Source: Lacrimispora xylanolytica (GTDB lineage: Bacteria > Bacillota > Clostridia > Lachnospirales > Lachnospiraceae). Taken from it: a stretch of DNA of 64,000 nucleotides. Numbering within the stretch: the first letter of the stretch is position 1; each line of letters starts with the position of its first letter. Where the stretch lies: the NCBI RefSeq assembly GCF_026723765.1, contig NZ_CP113524.1, forward strand, positions 1,535,001 through 1,599,000, in the 5' to 3' direction. The position numbers and the translations under genes were made by a program. The notes beneath the pieces were generated by a model, which was given only the letters and a program-made list of their open reading frames with translations, made no database searches and was not told the origin of the DNA. Below, piece after piece: positions 43,961 through 52,716 of the stretch.

Positions 43961-44950
43961 ATGATGCAGATTCCAATAAAAAAGACCCTCGATAAAATTC
44001 CGGGCGGTATGATGGTAGTTCCTTTATTCTTAGGCGTTATCGTAAACACGTTTTTTCCACAGTTCTTAGAGTTGGGTGGATTTACAACAGCCCTGTTCAG
44101 TAAATCCGCTTCACAGCCCATTTTGGCTTGCTTTATGTTTTTAATCGGTTCCCAGATCCATTTTAAACTGGCTCCTAAGGCAATTAAAAAAGGTGCTATC
44201 CTGATTACAGGTAAGTTTATTGTAGGAGCAGGAATTGGTATTCTTGTTGGTAAGATCTTTGGCCCGGCGGGTGTTCTTGGTCTTTCCCCCTTAGCAGTTT
44301 TATCAGCACTGACAAACTGCAACGGCGGCCTTTATGCTTCCCTGGCATCCCAGTATGGAGATGAAACAGATGTAGGAGCATACGCTATCCTTTCCATTAA
44401 GGATGGTCCCTTCTTTACTCTAATTGCTCTTGGAGCCTCCGGTCTTGCCGTAGTTCCTATAAAAGCGGTAGTTGCAGTAATGATTCCAATTGTAATTGGT
44501 ATGATATTAGGAAACCTGGATAAAGATATGAGAGCATTTTTAGGAAGCAGTAAGCTTTTACTTATTCCATTCTTTTCCTTCCCACTGGGTGCTGGAATGA
44601 ATCTGGAGACCATTATAAAAGCAGGCGGCCCTGGAATTATCCTTGGTCTTGTGGCTTCCTTTACAGGAATCGGCGCTTACATTCTTTTAAAGCTGTTTCG
44701 GGAAGAACCGATTATTGGTCTTGCAACAGGCTCCACAGCTGGTAATGCAGTAGCAACACCTGAGGCAGTAGCAATGGCAGATCCTTCACTTGCAGTCGTA
44801 GCGGCAGCAGCAACGGCTCAGGTAGCAGCAGCCTGTGTTGTATCAGCCATTACCTGTCCCTTCATTGTATCTTTTGTATTTAAAAAGCTTAGGGATAGGC
44901 AGATGAAAGCGACCCAAAGAACCGGTGTGGGTGGTGAATTAGCCAAATAA
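43961..44950 (+). CDS. 2-keto-3-deoxygluconate permease (KdgT) family transporter
   Basis: 329 residues, AGGAGG five bases before the ATG. About ten hydrophobic helices with the KdgT-family pattern: KIPGGMMVVPLFLGVIVNTFFP, LTNCNGGLYASLASQYGDETDVGAYAILSIKDGPFFT and GSTAGNAVATPEAVAMADP. The family imports 2-keto-3-deoxygluconate by proton symport. Its place between malic enzyme and a dicarboxylate-type sensor suggests it may carry malate or another hydroxy/keto acid here. Substrate assignment is inference. Confidence 0.87.
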   Translation: MMQIPIKKTLDKIPGGMMVVPLFLGVIVNTFFPQFLELGGFTTALFSKSASQPILACFMFLIGSQIHFKLAPKAIKKGAILITGKFIVGAGIGILVGKIFGPAGVLGLSPLAVLSALTNCNGGLYASLASQYGDETDVGAYAILSIKDGPFFTLIALGASGLAVVPIKAVVAVMIPIVIGMILGNLDKDMRAFLGSSKLLLIPFFSFPLGAGMNLETIIKAGGPGIILGLVASFTGIGAYILLKLFREEPIIGLATGSTAGNAVATPEAVAMADPSLAVVAAAATAQVAAACVVSAITCPFIVSFVFKKLRDRQMKATQRTGVGGELAK

Positions 44951-44972
44951 ACAGTTTGAACGCGTTAACATA

Positions 44973-45034
44973 AAGATACTCCCATGGAGGCAGACAATAT
45001 ACATTTAAGTCTGTGTCCACTGGGAGTGTCTTTT
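44973..45034 (+). terminator. Intrinsic terminator after the permease
   Basis: AAGATACTCCCA pairs with TGGGAGTGTCTT, extended by an inner GGCAGAC/GTCTGTGTCC stem, ending in TTTT. Confidence 0.85.
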
Positions 45035-45070
45035 GTGCGTGATTGCTGGTTTGCGGTCTGTTTTAAATTA

Positions 45071-45099
45071 TTGTGGTGCAGTAGATAATTTGGTACAAT
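45071..45099 (+). promoter_or_regulatory. Sigma-A promoter of the CitA/DcuS-type two-component system
   Basis: TTGTGG and TACAAT are separated by 17 bases, about 25 bases before the start codon. Confidence 0.7.
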
Positions 45100-45124
45100 A
45101 GGGGAAGAAAGGAATTACGAGGCG

Positions 45125-46753
45125 ATGGATAGAAAAAAACCAATGAAGCTGCAGACAATGATGATGTTGCTGGTCATTGCAGTCGTATTTGTTTCAATCA
45201 CTATAATAATTACATTTGTTGCTACCTGGATGACCAGGAACATAGAAAAAGAAGCAAGGACCAATGTTATGAATGTGGCAGAGCTGGTGGCACATTCCAA
45301 TGAAGTGGTGGATGCCCTGGAGAAAAAGGATACGAAGGTCATTTCTGCGTATGTTGATATGCAGCTTAAAAATCTGGAGCTGGTGGATTATATCACTGTG
45401 GCAGATAACAAGGGTGTCCGGTATTCCCATCCCAATCCTCAGATGATTGGAAAAAACTTTGAGGGTGGAGATGAGGACCGGGTGGTACGCCTTGGAGAGA
45501 CCTACGTCTCTCAGGCAACGGGAACCTTGGGAAAATCACTGCGTGCCTTTGCCCCGGTTTATGATGAGAATCATCAGGAGATTGGATTTGTCTCTGTCGG
45601 TACTCTGATTGAGCGTATTGAAAAGGCAAAGCATCTGGCTGTTTTTTATATTATTTTAATTGGGTTTGGTGGTTTGTCCGCTGGCAGTGTGGGTGCATTT
45701 TTACTGGCAAATCATATTAAAAAGATTCTCCTTGGTCTGGAACCGGATGAGATTACAAAGCTTTACCATGAGAAAATCGGTATTTTAGATGCCATACATG
45801 AAGGCCTGGTTGCCATTGACCAGGAAGGACGGATTACTCTCATGAACGACTCTGCCCTGCAGATTCTTGGGTTTGATAAGGATGAGATGAAGAACCAGGT
45901 CATAGGACGGGATGTGGAAGAGGTGGTCCCCAATACCCGTATGATGAATATCTTGAGCACCAGGCAGGCGGAATTTGATGATGAGCAGAAGCTGCAGGAT
46001 ACGGTGATACTAACCAATCGGATCCCTATCATGAACAAAGGGCAGGTGATTGGAGTAATTGCCAGCTTCCGTGATAAAACTGAGGTGAGAAAGATGGCAG
46101 AAGAGCTGACCGGAGTAAAAAAACTGGCGTGGTCCTTGCGGGCGCAGAACCATGAATTCATGAATAAGCTTCATACCATTGCAGGTCTGATTCAGCTGGA
46201 GGAATATGAAGAAGCACTGCAATTTATCTCTGATGTTGCCAGGATCAGAACTGAGGTCAGCCATATATTGACAAATCAGATTAAGGATTCTTCCATATCA
46301 GCTCTTTTGTTGGCAAAGTATAACAAGGCAGAGGAATGCAGAATTAAGCTGACCATTGATGAAGGCTCCAGGCTTAATAAGCTTCCGGAAGGTGTAAATG
46401 CTCAGGATCTTGGTTCGGTCATAGGAAATCTGATTGAAAACTCTCTGGATGAGGTGAAAAATGACGGAACAGGCAGAATTGATATCCGCATTGTAGAGGA
46501 AACACAATTTCTGACCATTCAGGTAAAGGATAACGGAGGAGGAATCCCTCTAGAGCTACAGGAAAAGATATTTGACCAGGGCTTTTCTACCAAGGAGGGT
46601 CAGAGAGGTTGTGGATTATCCATTGTAAAGAAGATTATTGAGGAATGTGGGGGAGCAATTTGTCTGACTTCAGAAGGAGGGGCACAGTGGGATATTGCTA
46701 TACCAATGGAAAGGAGGGGGGAACTTGATTGGAGTCATGATTGTGGAGGATGA
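45125..46753 (+). CDS. CitA/DcuS-family sensor histidine kinase
   Basis: 542 residues. Membrane helix about 12-35, extracytoplasmic single-Cache/PDC domain to about 170 (VDYITVADNKGVRYSHPNPQMIGKNFEGGD, GFVSVGTLIERI), second helix about 175-195, cytoplasmic PAS domain (ILDAIHEGLVAIDQEGRITLMN), then the H-box AQNHEFMNKLHTIAGLI and an ATPase domain (VIGNLIENSLDE, KDNGGGIP, GCGLSIVKKI). Members sense citrate, malate, fumarate or succinate. Overlaps its response regulator. With malic enzyme upstream, a C4-dicarboxylate ligand is likely. Confidence 0.92.
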   Translation: MDRKKPMKLQTMMMLLVIAVVFVSITIIITFVATWMTRNIEKEARTNVMNVAELVAHSNEVVDALEKKDTKVISAYVDMQLKNLELVDYITVADNKGVRYSHPNPQMIGKNFEGGDEDRVVRLGETYVSQATGTLGKSLRAFAPVYDENHQEIGFVSVGTLIERIEKAKHLAVFYIILIGFGGLSAGSVGAFLLANHIKKILLGLEPDEITKLYHEKIGILDAIHEGLVAIDQEGRITLMNDSALQILGFDKDEMKNQVIGRDVEEVVPNTRMMNILSTRQAEFDDEQKLQDTVILTNRIPIMNKGQVIGVIASFRDKTEVRKMAEELTGVKKLAWSLRAQNHEFMNKLHTIAGLIQLEEYEEALQFISDVARIRTEVSHILTNQIKDSSISALLLAKYNKAEECRIKLTIDEGSRLNKLPEGVNAQDLGSVIGNLIENSLDEVKNDGTGRIDIRIVEETQFLTIQVKDNGGGIPLELQEKIFDQGFSTKEGQRGCGLSIVKKIIEECGGAICLTSEGGAQWDIAIPMERRGELDWSHDCGG

Positions 46754-47399
46754 TCCCATGGTAATGGAAATAAACTCCAAGTTCTTAAAAAGAGTGGAGG
46801 GATTTTCCTTATACAAAGGAGTATCCAATCTAGAAGAGGCAAAAAAGGTGATGATGTCAAAAAAACCGGATTTGATCCTTTTAGATGTTTATCTTCCCAA
46901 TGAAAATGGAATGGATTTTCTAAAATGGATTCGTAGTCAGGGCCTGGATGCGGATATTATATTAATAACTGCGGATAAATCCATCGAGCGGATTCAGCAG
47001 GCATTTCGCTATGGGGTGGTGGATTATCTGATTAAGCCTTTTCGGTTCGAACGTTTTAAAGAGGCTCTTTTGCAGTATAAAGACAGGTTTGACAGCTTTA
47101 AAAACAGCGAAGTCATCGAGCAAAAGGATTTGGACCGGTATTTATCTGGTCAGATTGCCGCCCAGAACGAAGAGGATTTCACCAAAGGTTTTAATAAGTA
47201 TACATATCACGCTATATGGGAAAAGATTGAAGAGGGCGCAGAAGAATATTATACCGCAGAAAATCTGGCTGAGATGCTTCAGATTGCCAGAGTTACCGTG
47301 AGAAGATATTTAGAGCTGATGGAAAAGGAAGAAAAAATATATAAATTAGTGGAGTACGGAAAGGTGGGAAGGCCACAGCATAAATACCGGAAAGCTTAA
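46725..47399 (+). CDS. CitB/DcuR-family response regulator
   Basis: 224 residues from a TTG at 46725 located about seven bases after AAGGAGG; this overlaps the kinase gene by 29 bases. Receiver domain with MIVEDDPMVMEIN, phospho-Asp in LILLDVYLPNENG and LIKPFRFERF. C-terminal helix-turn-helix YTAENLAEMLQIARVTVRRYLELME followed by the family-typical GRPQHKYR end. Expected to activate transport and metabolism genes for the acid sensed by its kinase, plausibly the malic enzyme / permease pair. Confidence 0.92.
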   Translation: MIGVMIVEDDPMVMEINSKFLKRVEGFSLYKGVSNLEEAKKVMMSKKPDLILLDVYLPNENGMDFLKWIRSQGLDADIILITADKSIERIQQAFRYGVVDYLIKPFRFERFKEALLQYKDRFDSFKNSEVIEQKDLDRYLSGQIAAQNEEDFTKGFNKYTYHAIWEKIEEGAEEYYTAENLAEMLQIARVTVRRYLELMEKEEKIYKLVEYGKVGRPQHKYRKA

Positions 47400-47434
47400 A
47401 GAATGAACCAATCAGATGGAGAGGAAGATTTTAA

Positions 47435-48232
47435 GTGGATACAGTAACGGAGTTAAGTGGTGGAAATATGTCCAGGGTTTATAAGAACGAGGGGGCTGTC
47501 TACAGAGATTTAAAGCCTCAAAGCAATACGATTCACCGGTTGCTTCAGCATCTTGAAAACAAAGGGGTTTCTTTTACACCACGTTTTCTTGGCCTTCAAG
47601 ATACGACTCAGGAGGTGCTAAGCTTTGTGGAGGGAAATACCCTGGACGATTATCCCGCTGCTCACGATATGGAACAAAAATGCCTGACAGTCCGATTGGC
47701 TGCTGAGCTATTGAGACAATACCATGATGCAACCCTCGATTTTAAAAGACTTCCAGATGATATCTGGTTCTTGCAGTATGATGGTCCTCTAAAGCAGGAG
47801 GTTATTTGTCATAATGATTTTGCACCGTATAACGTTACCTTTCAAGAACACACACCTATCGGCATTATAGATTTTGATACGGCTTGCCCAGGACCGAGAA
47901 TATGGGATGTGGCTTATGCTGCGTATCGCTTCGTACCTTTAGGAATAGAAGTCTATGATCCGAAGAATAAGGAATACAGGAAATACCATAAGGAAAAGGA
48001 TGCAAACGAACGGAGAATCTTGCTTCATGAATTTTTAAGCGCCTACGGCATGGATGATACCTTTGAATTGCTTCGTCAGGTATTATTACGACTGGAGGCA
48101 TTGGTGGCGCTTTTTGACTGGGAATGTAAGAAAGGGAATGCAGCATTTTTAAAAATGAAAGAAGAAGGGCATCAGGATTTTTATAGGAATGAGATTATAT
48201 TTATAAAAGAATCTATGGCTGATTGGATCTAA
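47435..48232 (+). CDS. Kinase-fold phosphotransferase (APH/choline-kinase family)
   Basis: 265 residues, GTG start after GAGGAAG. Catalytic loop VICHNDFAPYNVTF and metal site GIIDFDTACPGPRIWDVAYA identify the APH fold; RDLKP near residue 24 lies in the nucleotide-binding part. Substrate unknown. It follows the two-component system by 35 bases and may be read through from it, but no functional link is evident. Confidence 0.85.
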   Translation: MDTVTELSGGNMSRVYKNEGAVYRDLKPQSNTIHRLLQHLENKGVSFTPRFLGLQDTTQEVLSFVEGNTLDDYPAAHDMEQKCLTVRLAAELLRQYHDATLDFKRLPDDIWFLQYDGPLKQEVICHNDFAPYNVTFQEHTPIGIIDFDTACPGPRIWDVAYAAYRFVPLGIEVYDPKNKEYRKYHKEKDANERRILLHEFLSAYGMDDTFELLRQVLLRLEALVALFDWECKKGNAAFLKMKEEGHQDFYRNEIIFIKESMADWI

Positions 48233-48270
48233 GAAGTTTGACCGCAGCTCATCATATGTTACAATGATTC

Positions 48271-48320
48271 ATCCAGGCAGTTGAGAAGGATTAATTTCCT
48301 CTCTCTGCCTGGATTTTTTT
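48271..48320 (+). terminator. Intrinsic terminator before the 4-hydroxybutyrate operon
   Basis: ATCCAGGCAG plus AGAAGGA pairs with TCCTCTCT plus CTGCCTGGAT, followed by seven T. Confidence 0.92.
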
Positions 48321-48492
48321 GGTGTTAATTTTTTGACAATACAGCCTGTGATAAGAATATAATCCCTTATGATGAAAGGAAAAACATGGGTTTATGTTGT
48401 CAAAAACAAAAGAAATGGAACGGAATAATGAGATAAAAAATTGTTTAAAACGTCAAATGAAATAAATAAATGTGGACAAATAATAGTAATAA

Positions 48493-48547
48493 TTTAAATG
48501 ATTGTGTGATAGAATTATAAAATGTTGTTTAATGTGCATAAAAACAA
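48493..48547 (+). promoter_or_regulatory. Possible sigma-A promoter with operator for the sucD operon
   Basis: TTTAAA (48493-48498), 17 bases, TATAAA (48516-48521). Immediately downstream TTGTTT (48525-48530) and AAACAA (48542-48547) form an inverted repeat with an 11-base centre. The site vaguely recalls Rex operators (TTGTTAA..TTAACAA) but the spacing is wrong, so the regulator is unassigned. Confidence 0.4.
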
Positions 48548-48670
48548 GTATATAAAAATCCTATCGTTTATGATAAAAAACTAGTATTTCTAATTATTGA
48601 GAAAAAGAGTTAAACTATTATCAAGAACAATGTTAAAAAAATCACTAACAACGATTAGGAGGAAGCGAAA

Positions 48671-50029
48671 ATGAGTCAATTTATTCAGTCATTGGTAGAA
48701 CGTTCCAGAAATGCACAACAGATTCTATGCACCTATGATCAGGAAAAGACGGACGAAATTGTAAAAATGTTTGCAAAGGTTGTCTTTGACCATGCGGAGC
48801 CACTTGCAAAGCTGGCAGCGGAAGAAAGCAGAATGGGTGTTTACGAGGATAAGGTAACAAAGAACAAGGGGAAATCCAGAAATATCTGGAATGCTTTAAA
48901 GGGTAAGAAGTCCATTGGAATCATCGGAAGAGATGAGGAGGCAGGTCTCATTGAAGTAGGAAAGCCCATGGGAGTCATTGCAGCGGCCACTCCATGTACC
49001 AATCCGGTAGTTACGCCCATGTGCAATGCCATGTTTGCAGTAAAATGTCAGAATTCCATTATCATAGCACCTCATCCAAGAGGTAAGAAATGTGCCATGG
49101 CTCTGGCAGAGCTATATTACAAAGAATTAGACCGCATGGGAGTTCCCAGAGACATTTTCCTGGTGATTGAAGCTCCTACCGTGGAGCTGACCACGGAACT
49201 GATGTCAGCCTGTGATGCTGTAATTGCAACTGGTGGTATGGGCGTTGTGAAATCAGCTTACTCCAGCGGTAAACCAAGCTACGGCGTGGGACCAGGTAAT
49301 GTTCAGGGGCTTGTAGATGAAGGAATTGATTACAAGGCAGCAGCAGGACGAATGATTGCAAGCCGTATCTTTGATAATGGAATCATCTGTTCCGGAACTC
49401 AGAGCATCATCGCACCGAAGAAGGATTACGATATCATTATAAAAGAATTTGTATCTCAGGGTGCTTACTACATTGATGACCCGGCAGTACTTGCAACTTT
49501 GGCAGAAGTGGTATTCCCAGGCGGTATTATCAATAAGAATGTAGTAGGACAATCGGTAAGGACCATTGCAGACCTGGCAGGCATTACGGTACCGGAAGGC
49601 ACCAAAGTTATTATCGTGAAGCCGGAAAAACATGGGGCTGGCGTGGTATGGAGCAAGGAAAAGATGTGTCCTATGATGGCTGCCTACAGCTATGAGACAT
49701 GGGAAGAAGCAGTGGAGATTGCCTATGATAACCTTTTGGTAGAAGGGGAAGGCCATTCCGCAGATATTCAGTCTGACAATCAAGCTCATATCGAATATGC
49801 AGGAGTCAGACTTCCAGTCAGCCGGGTGGTTGTCAATCAGACCTGTTCCAGCATGGCAGGAGGAGCTTTTGCAAATGCTCTAAATCCAACCACAACGCTT
49901 GGATGCGGAAGCTGGGGAAACAATGCGATCAGCGAAAATCTGTTCTACACTCATCTGATGAACAAGAGCCGCATCGCATTTGTGAAGAAACATTGGAACC
50001 AGCCGTCTGATGAAGAAATTTTTGCATAG
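48671..50029 (+). CDS. sucD: CoA-acylating succinate-semialdehyde dehydrogenase
   Basis: 452 residues, CoA-acylating aldehyde dehydrogenase family. Catalytic Cys240 in FDNGIICSGTQS; NAD-site sequence VIAAATPCTNPVVTPMCNAMFAVK; GNVQGLVDEGID. It reduces succinyl-CoA to succinate semialdehyde (or the reverse). The assignment over acetaldehyde dehydrogenase rests on the next genes, which encode the remaining steps of 4-hydroxybutyrate metabolism as in C. kluyveri. First gene of the operon. Confidence 0.88.
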   Translation: MSQFIQSLVERSRNAQQILCTYDQEKTDEIVKMFAKVVFDHAEPLAKLAAEESRMGVYEDKVTKNKGKSRNIWNALKGKKSIGIIGRDEEAGLIEVGKPMGVIAAATPCTNPVVTPMCNAMFAVKCQNSIIIAPHPRGKKCAMALAELYYKELDRMGVPRDIFLVIEAPTVELTTELMSACDAVIATGGMGVVKSAYSSGKPSYGVGPGNVQGLVDEGIDYKAAAGRMIASRIFDNGIICSGTQSIIAPKKDYDIIIKEFVSQGAYYIDDPAVLATLAEVVFPGGIINKNVVGQSVRTIADLAGITVPEGTKVIIVKPEKHGAGVVWSKEKMCPMMAAYSYETWEEAVEIAYDNLLVEGEGHSADIQSDNQAHIEYAGVRLPVSRVVVNQTCSSMAGGAFANALNPTTTLGCGSWGNNAISENLFYTHLMNKSRIAFVKKHWNQPSDEEIFA

Positions 50030-50041
50030 GAGAATCCGCTT

Positions 50042-51157
50042 ATGAAGGAAGTAATTTTAAAGTCACAGATTTCATATTACGATACCTGCGCTGAATTCGC
50101 TAAGGATTTTAATTTAGGAAGCGATGATCTGGTATTGACCAATGAATACATATATAACCCTTACTTCGGTGAAATGGGATTAAAGGTTCATACCATTTTT
50201 CAGGAAGCTTACGGGAGCGGAGAGCCTACAGATATAATGGTGGATGCCATTTTAGAAGAGGCTGCAAAGACGGATTGTAAACGAATCATAGCCATCGGAG
50301 GCGGTACGGTCATAGATATTGCAAAGATTATGGCAGTATCAACAGGGGAGTCTTTGGATTTTCTGTATGAAGCCCCTGATCGGATAGAAAAGAAACGGGA
50401 ACTGGTCATTCTTCCTACCACCTGTGGAACAGGAAGCGAGGTAACCAACATTTCCATCGTGAACCGGACCAGATTAGGGACAAAGGTGGGGCTGGTGTCA
50501 CCCCATATGTATGCCGATGATGCGGTACTGGTGCCAGAGCTTTTAAAGGGGCTGCCCTTTGGTGTATTTGCCACCAGCTCCATCGACGCCCTGGTCCATG
50601 CGGTAGAATCCAGTTTATCACCAAAGGCCACTCCTTATACCAAGCTGTTTGGCTACAAGGCCATTGAGATGATTATAAGGGGATACCAGAAGATAAGAGC
50701 AGAAGGAAAAGAAGCCAGACTTCCCATTATGAAGGATTTCCTCATTGCCAGCAATTACGCAGGTATCGCATTTGGCTCCGCAGGCTGTGCCGCGGTTCAC
50801 GCCACAAGCTACCCCCTTGGAGGAACCTATCATGTGGCTCATGGGGAAAGCAATTACGCCATGTTTACCGGTGTTTTAAAGAATTATATGGAAATACGCC
50901 AGGATGGGGAAATCGCAGTGATGAACCAGCGCCTTTCTAAGCTTTTAGGATGCAGCGTGGATACGGTTTATGACCAGCTTGACGATTTGCTTGGAACTAT
51001 ACTTCCTAAAAAGCCTCTTCATGAGTACGGTGTTAAGCCGGAAGACCTTTTCGTCTTCACAAAGAGCGTCATGGAGCAGCAGGGAAGGCTGATGGCAAAT
51101 AATTTTGTGCCCTTGGATGCACAAAGAGTTCTTAAAATTTATCAGGAACTATTTTGA
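50042..51157 (+). CDS. 4hbD: NAD-dependent 4-hydroxybutyrate dehydrogenase
   Basis: 371 residues, iron-containing alcohol dehydrogenase family. NAD motif AIGGGTVIDIAKIMAV, LPTTCGTGSEVTNISIV, and metal ligands in SSIDALVHAVESSLS and HVAHGESNYAMF. It interconverts succinate semialdehyde and 4-hydroxybutyrate. The length and operon order agree with the C. kluyveri enzyme. 12 bases after sucD, suggesting coupled expression. Confidence 0.9.
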   Translation: MKEVILKSQISYYDTCAEFAKDFNLGSDDLVLTNEYIYNPYFGEMGLKVHTIFQEAYGSGEPTDIMVDAILEEAAKTDCKRIIAIGGGTVIDIAKIMAVSTGESLDFLYEAPDRIEKKRELVILPTTCGTGSEVTNISIVNRTRLGTKVGLVSPHMYADDAVLVPELLKGLPFGVFATSSIDALVHAVESSLSPKATPYTKLFGYKAIEMIIRGYQKIRAEGKEARLPIMKDFLIASNYAGIAFGSAGCAAVHATSYPLGGTYHVAHGESNYAMFTGVLKNYMEIRQDGEIAVMNQRLSKLLGCSVDTVYDQLDDLLGTILPKKPLHEYGVKPEDLFVFTKSVMEQQGRLMANNFVPLDAQRVLKIYQELF

Positions 51158-51175
51158 GCTTATTGATGGAACAAC

Positions 51176-51207
51176 GCTTTGCATCGCTGACAGTCAGTCT
51201 GCAAAGC
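51176..51207 (+). promoter_or_regulatory. Intercistronic hairpin between 4hbD and abfD
   Basis: GCTTTGCA pairs with TGCAAAGC, enclosing a second stem CTGA-CAG-TCAG. No T-run follows; the abfD ribosome site lies directly downstream. More likely an RNA-stability or processing element than a terminator. Confidence 0.5.
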
Positions 51208-51226
51208 AAAAAAGGAGAAGATAGTT

Positions 51227-52675
51227 ATGGCTTTGATGACAGGGGAAGAGTATGTAGAAAGCATGCGTAAAATGAAACTCAATGTTTATATGTTTGGGGA
51301 AAAGATCGAGAACCCGGTTGACGACCCGATTTTAAGACCGTCGCTGAATTCGGTAAAGGCCACTTACGACTTAGCTCAGATGCCGGAATATGAAGATCTG
51401 ATGACAGTGACTCTGGAGGACGGAAGAAAGATCAACCGGTTTGCCAATATTCACACAAGTACAGATGATCTGATGAAAAAGGTAAAGATGCAGAGGCTCT
51501 GCGGTCAGAAAACGGCTTCCTGCTTTCAGCGCTGTGTCGGTATGGACGCATTTAATGCGGAATGGTCCACCACCTATGAGATTGACAAAAAGTATGGAAC
51601 TCATTATCACGAAAATTTCAAAAAATATCTGCGAATGGTTCAGGATGAGGATTTGACCGTTGATGGTGCCATGACGGACCCAAAAGGGGACAGGGGTCTT
51701 GCTCCTCATGAACAGCCGGATCTTGATATGTATTTGAGAGTGGTGGAGCGCAGGGAAGACGGTATCGTGGTAAGAGGAGCCAAGGCTCATCAGACAGGTA
51801 TCATTAACTCTCAGGAAGTGATTGTCATGCCAACGGTCGCCATGGGCCCTGATGATAAGGATTATGCGGTATCCTTTGCGGTTCCTACGGACGCTGATGG
51901 AATTGTCATGATCATCGGAAGACAGTCCTGTGATACCAGAAAGCTGGAGGGAAGCCAGATTGACGTTGGAAACAGCCAGTTTGGGGGCGTGGAAGCTCTG
52001 GTGGTATTTGACGACGTATTTGTACCAAATGACCGCATTTTCATGGATGGGGAATATGAATTTGCAGGAGTTTTGGTGGAACGGTTTGCCGGGTATCACA
52101 GACAGTCCTACGGTGGATGCAAGGTGGGAGTTGGCGATGTATTAATTGGTGCTACAGCTTTGGCAGCCGATTATAACGGAGTGCCAAAAGCGTCTCATAT
52201 TAAAGATAAACTGATTGAAATGACCCATTTAAACGAGACCCTTTATTGCTGCGGTATCGCCTGTTCTGCAGAAGGTACGCCTACGGAATCCGGAAATTAT
52301 ATTATCGACCTTCTTCTTGCCAATGTCTGCAAGCAGAACGTGACCAGATATCCCTATGAGATTGCCCGTCTGGCAGAGGACATTGCAGGTGGCCTTATGG
52401 TAACAGCTCCATCTGAAAAGGATTTAAAGGATCCTGTGGTGGGCGGTTACGTGGACAAATACTTAAAAGGGGTAGAAGGAGTCTCTACAGAAAACCGGTT
52501 AAGAATTCTTCGTCTCATTGAAAATATCACCTTAGGAACTGCGGCAGTCGGATACAGAACCGAATCTCTTCACGGTGCTGGCTCTCCACAGGCACAGAGA
52601 ATCATGATTTCCCGCCAGAGCAATATGGGCAGGAAGAAAGAGCTTGCAAAGGCAATTGCCAATATTAAGGATTAA
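51227..52675 (+). CDS. abfD: 4-hydroxybutyryl-CoA dehydratase / vinylacetyl-CoA isomerase
   Basis: 482 residues, AAAGGAG ribosome site. The [4Fe-4S] ligands known for this flavoenzyme are present: Cys99 and Cys103 (KTASCFQRCVGMD), His291 and Cys298 (ERFAGYHRQSYGGCKVG). It removes water from 4-hydroxybutyryl-CoA by a ketyl-radical mechanism to give crotonyl-CoA, and isomerises vinylacetyl-CoA. FAD-dependent and oxygen-sensitive, consistent with an anaerobe. This enzyme is the diagnostic step of the operon. Confidence 0.96.
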   Translation: MALMTGEEYVESMRKMKLNVYMFGEKIENPVDDPILRPSLNSVKATYDLAQMPEYEDLMTVTLEDGRKINRFANIHTSTDDLMKKVKMQRLCGQKTASCFQRCVGMDAFNAEWSTTYEIDKKYGTHYHENFKKYLRMVQDEDLTVDGAMTDPKGDRGLAPHEQPDLDMYLRVVERREDGIVVRGAKAHQTGIINSQEVIVMPTVAMGPDDKDYAVSFAVPTDADGIVMIIGRQSCDTRKLEGSQIDVGNSQFGGVEALVVFDDVFVPNDRIFMDGEYEFAGVLVERFAGYHRQSYGGCKVGVGDVLIGATALAADYNGVPKASHIKDKLIEMTHLNETLYCCGIACSAEGTPTESGNYIIDLLLANVCKQNVTRYPYEIARLAEDIAGGLMVTAPSEKDLKDPVVGGYVDKYLKGVEGVSTENRLRILRLIENITLGTAAVGYRTESLHGAGSPQAQRIMISRQSNMGRKKELAKAIANIKD

Positions 52676-52716
52676 GCTCTTTTATCAAATTAATATGCCA
52701 GGGAGGTCATATAGGT

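Larger units (their letters stand above)
48233..48670 (+). other. Regulatory region upstream of the 4-hydroxybutyrate operon
   Basis: 438 bases, strongly AT-rich and without a supported small gene. It contains the terminator of the previous gene, a TTGACA...TATAAT pair with a long 19-base spacer (48333-48363), a TTTAAA-17-TATAAA pair (48493-48521) and an inverted repeat just after it (48525-48547). The AGGAGG ribosome site for sucD lies at the end. Confidence 0.6.
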
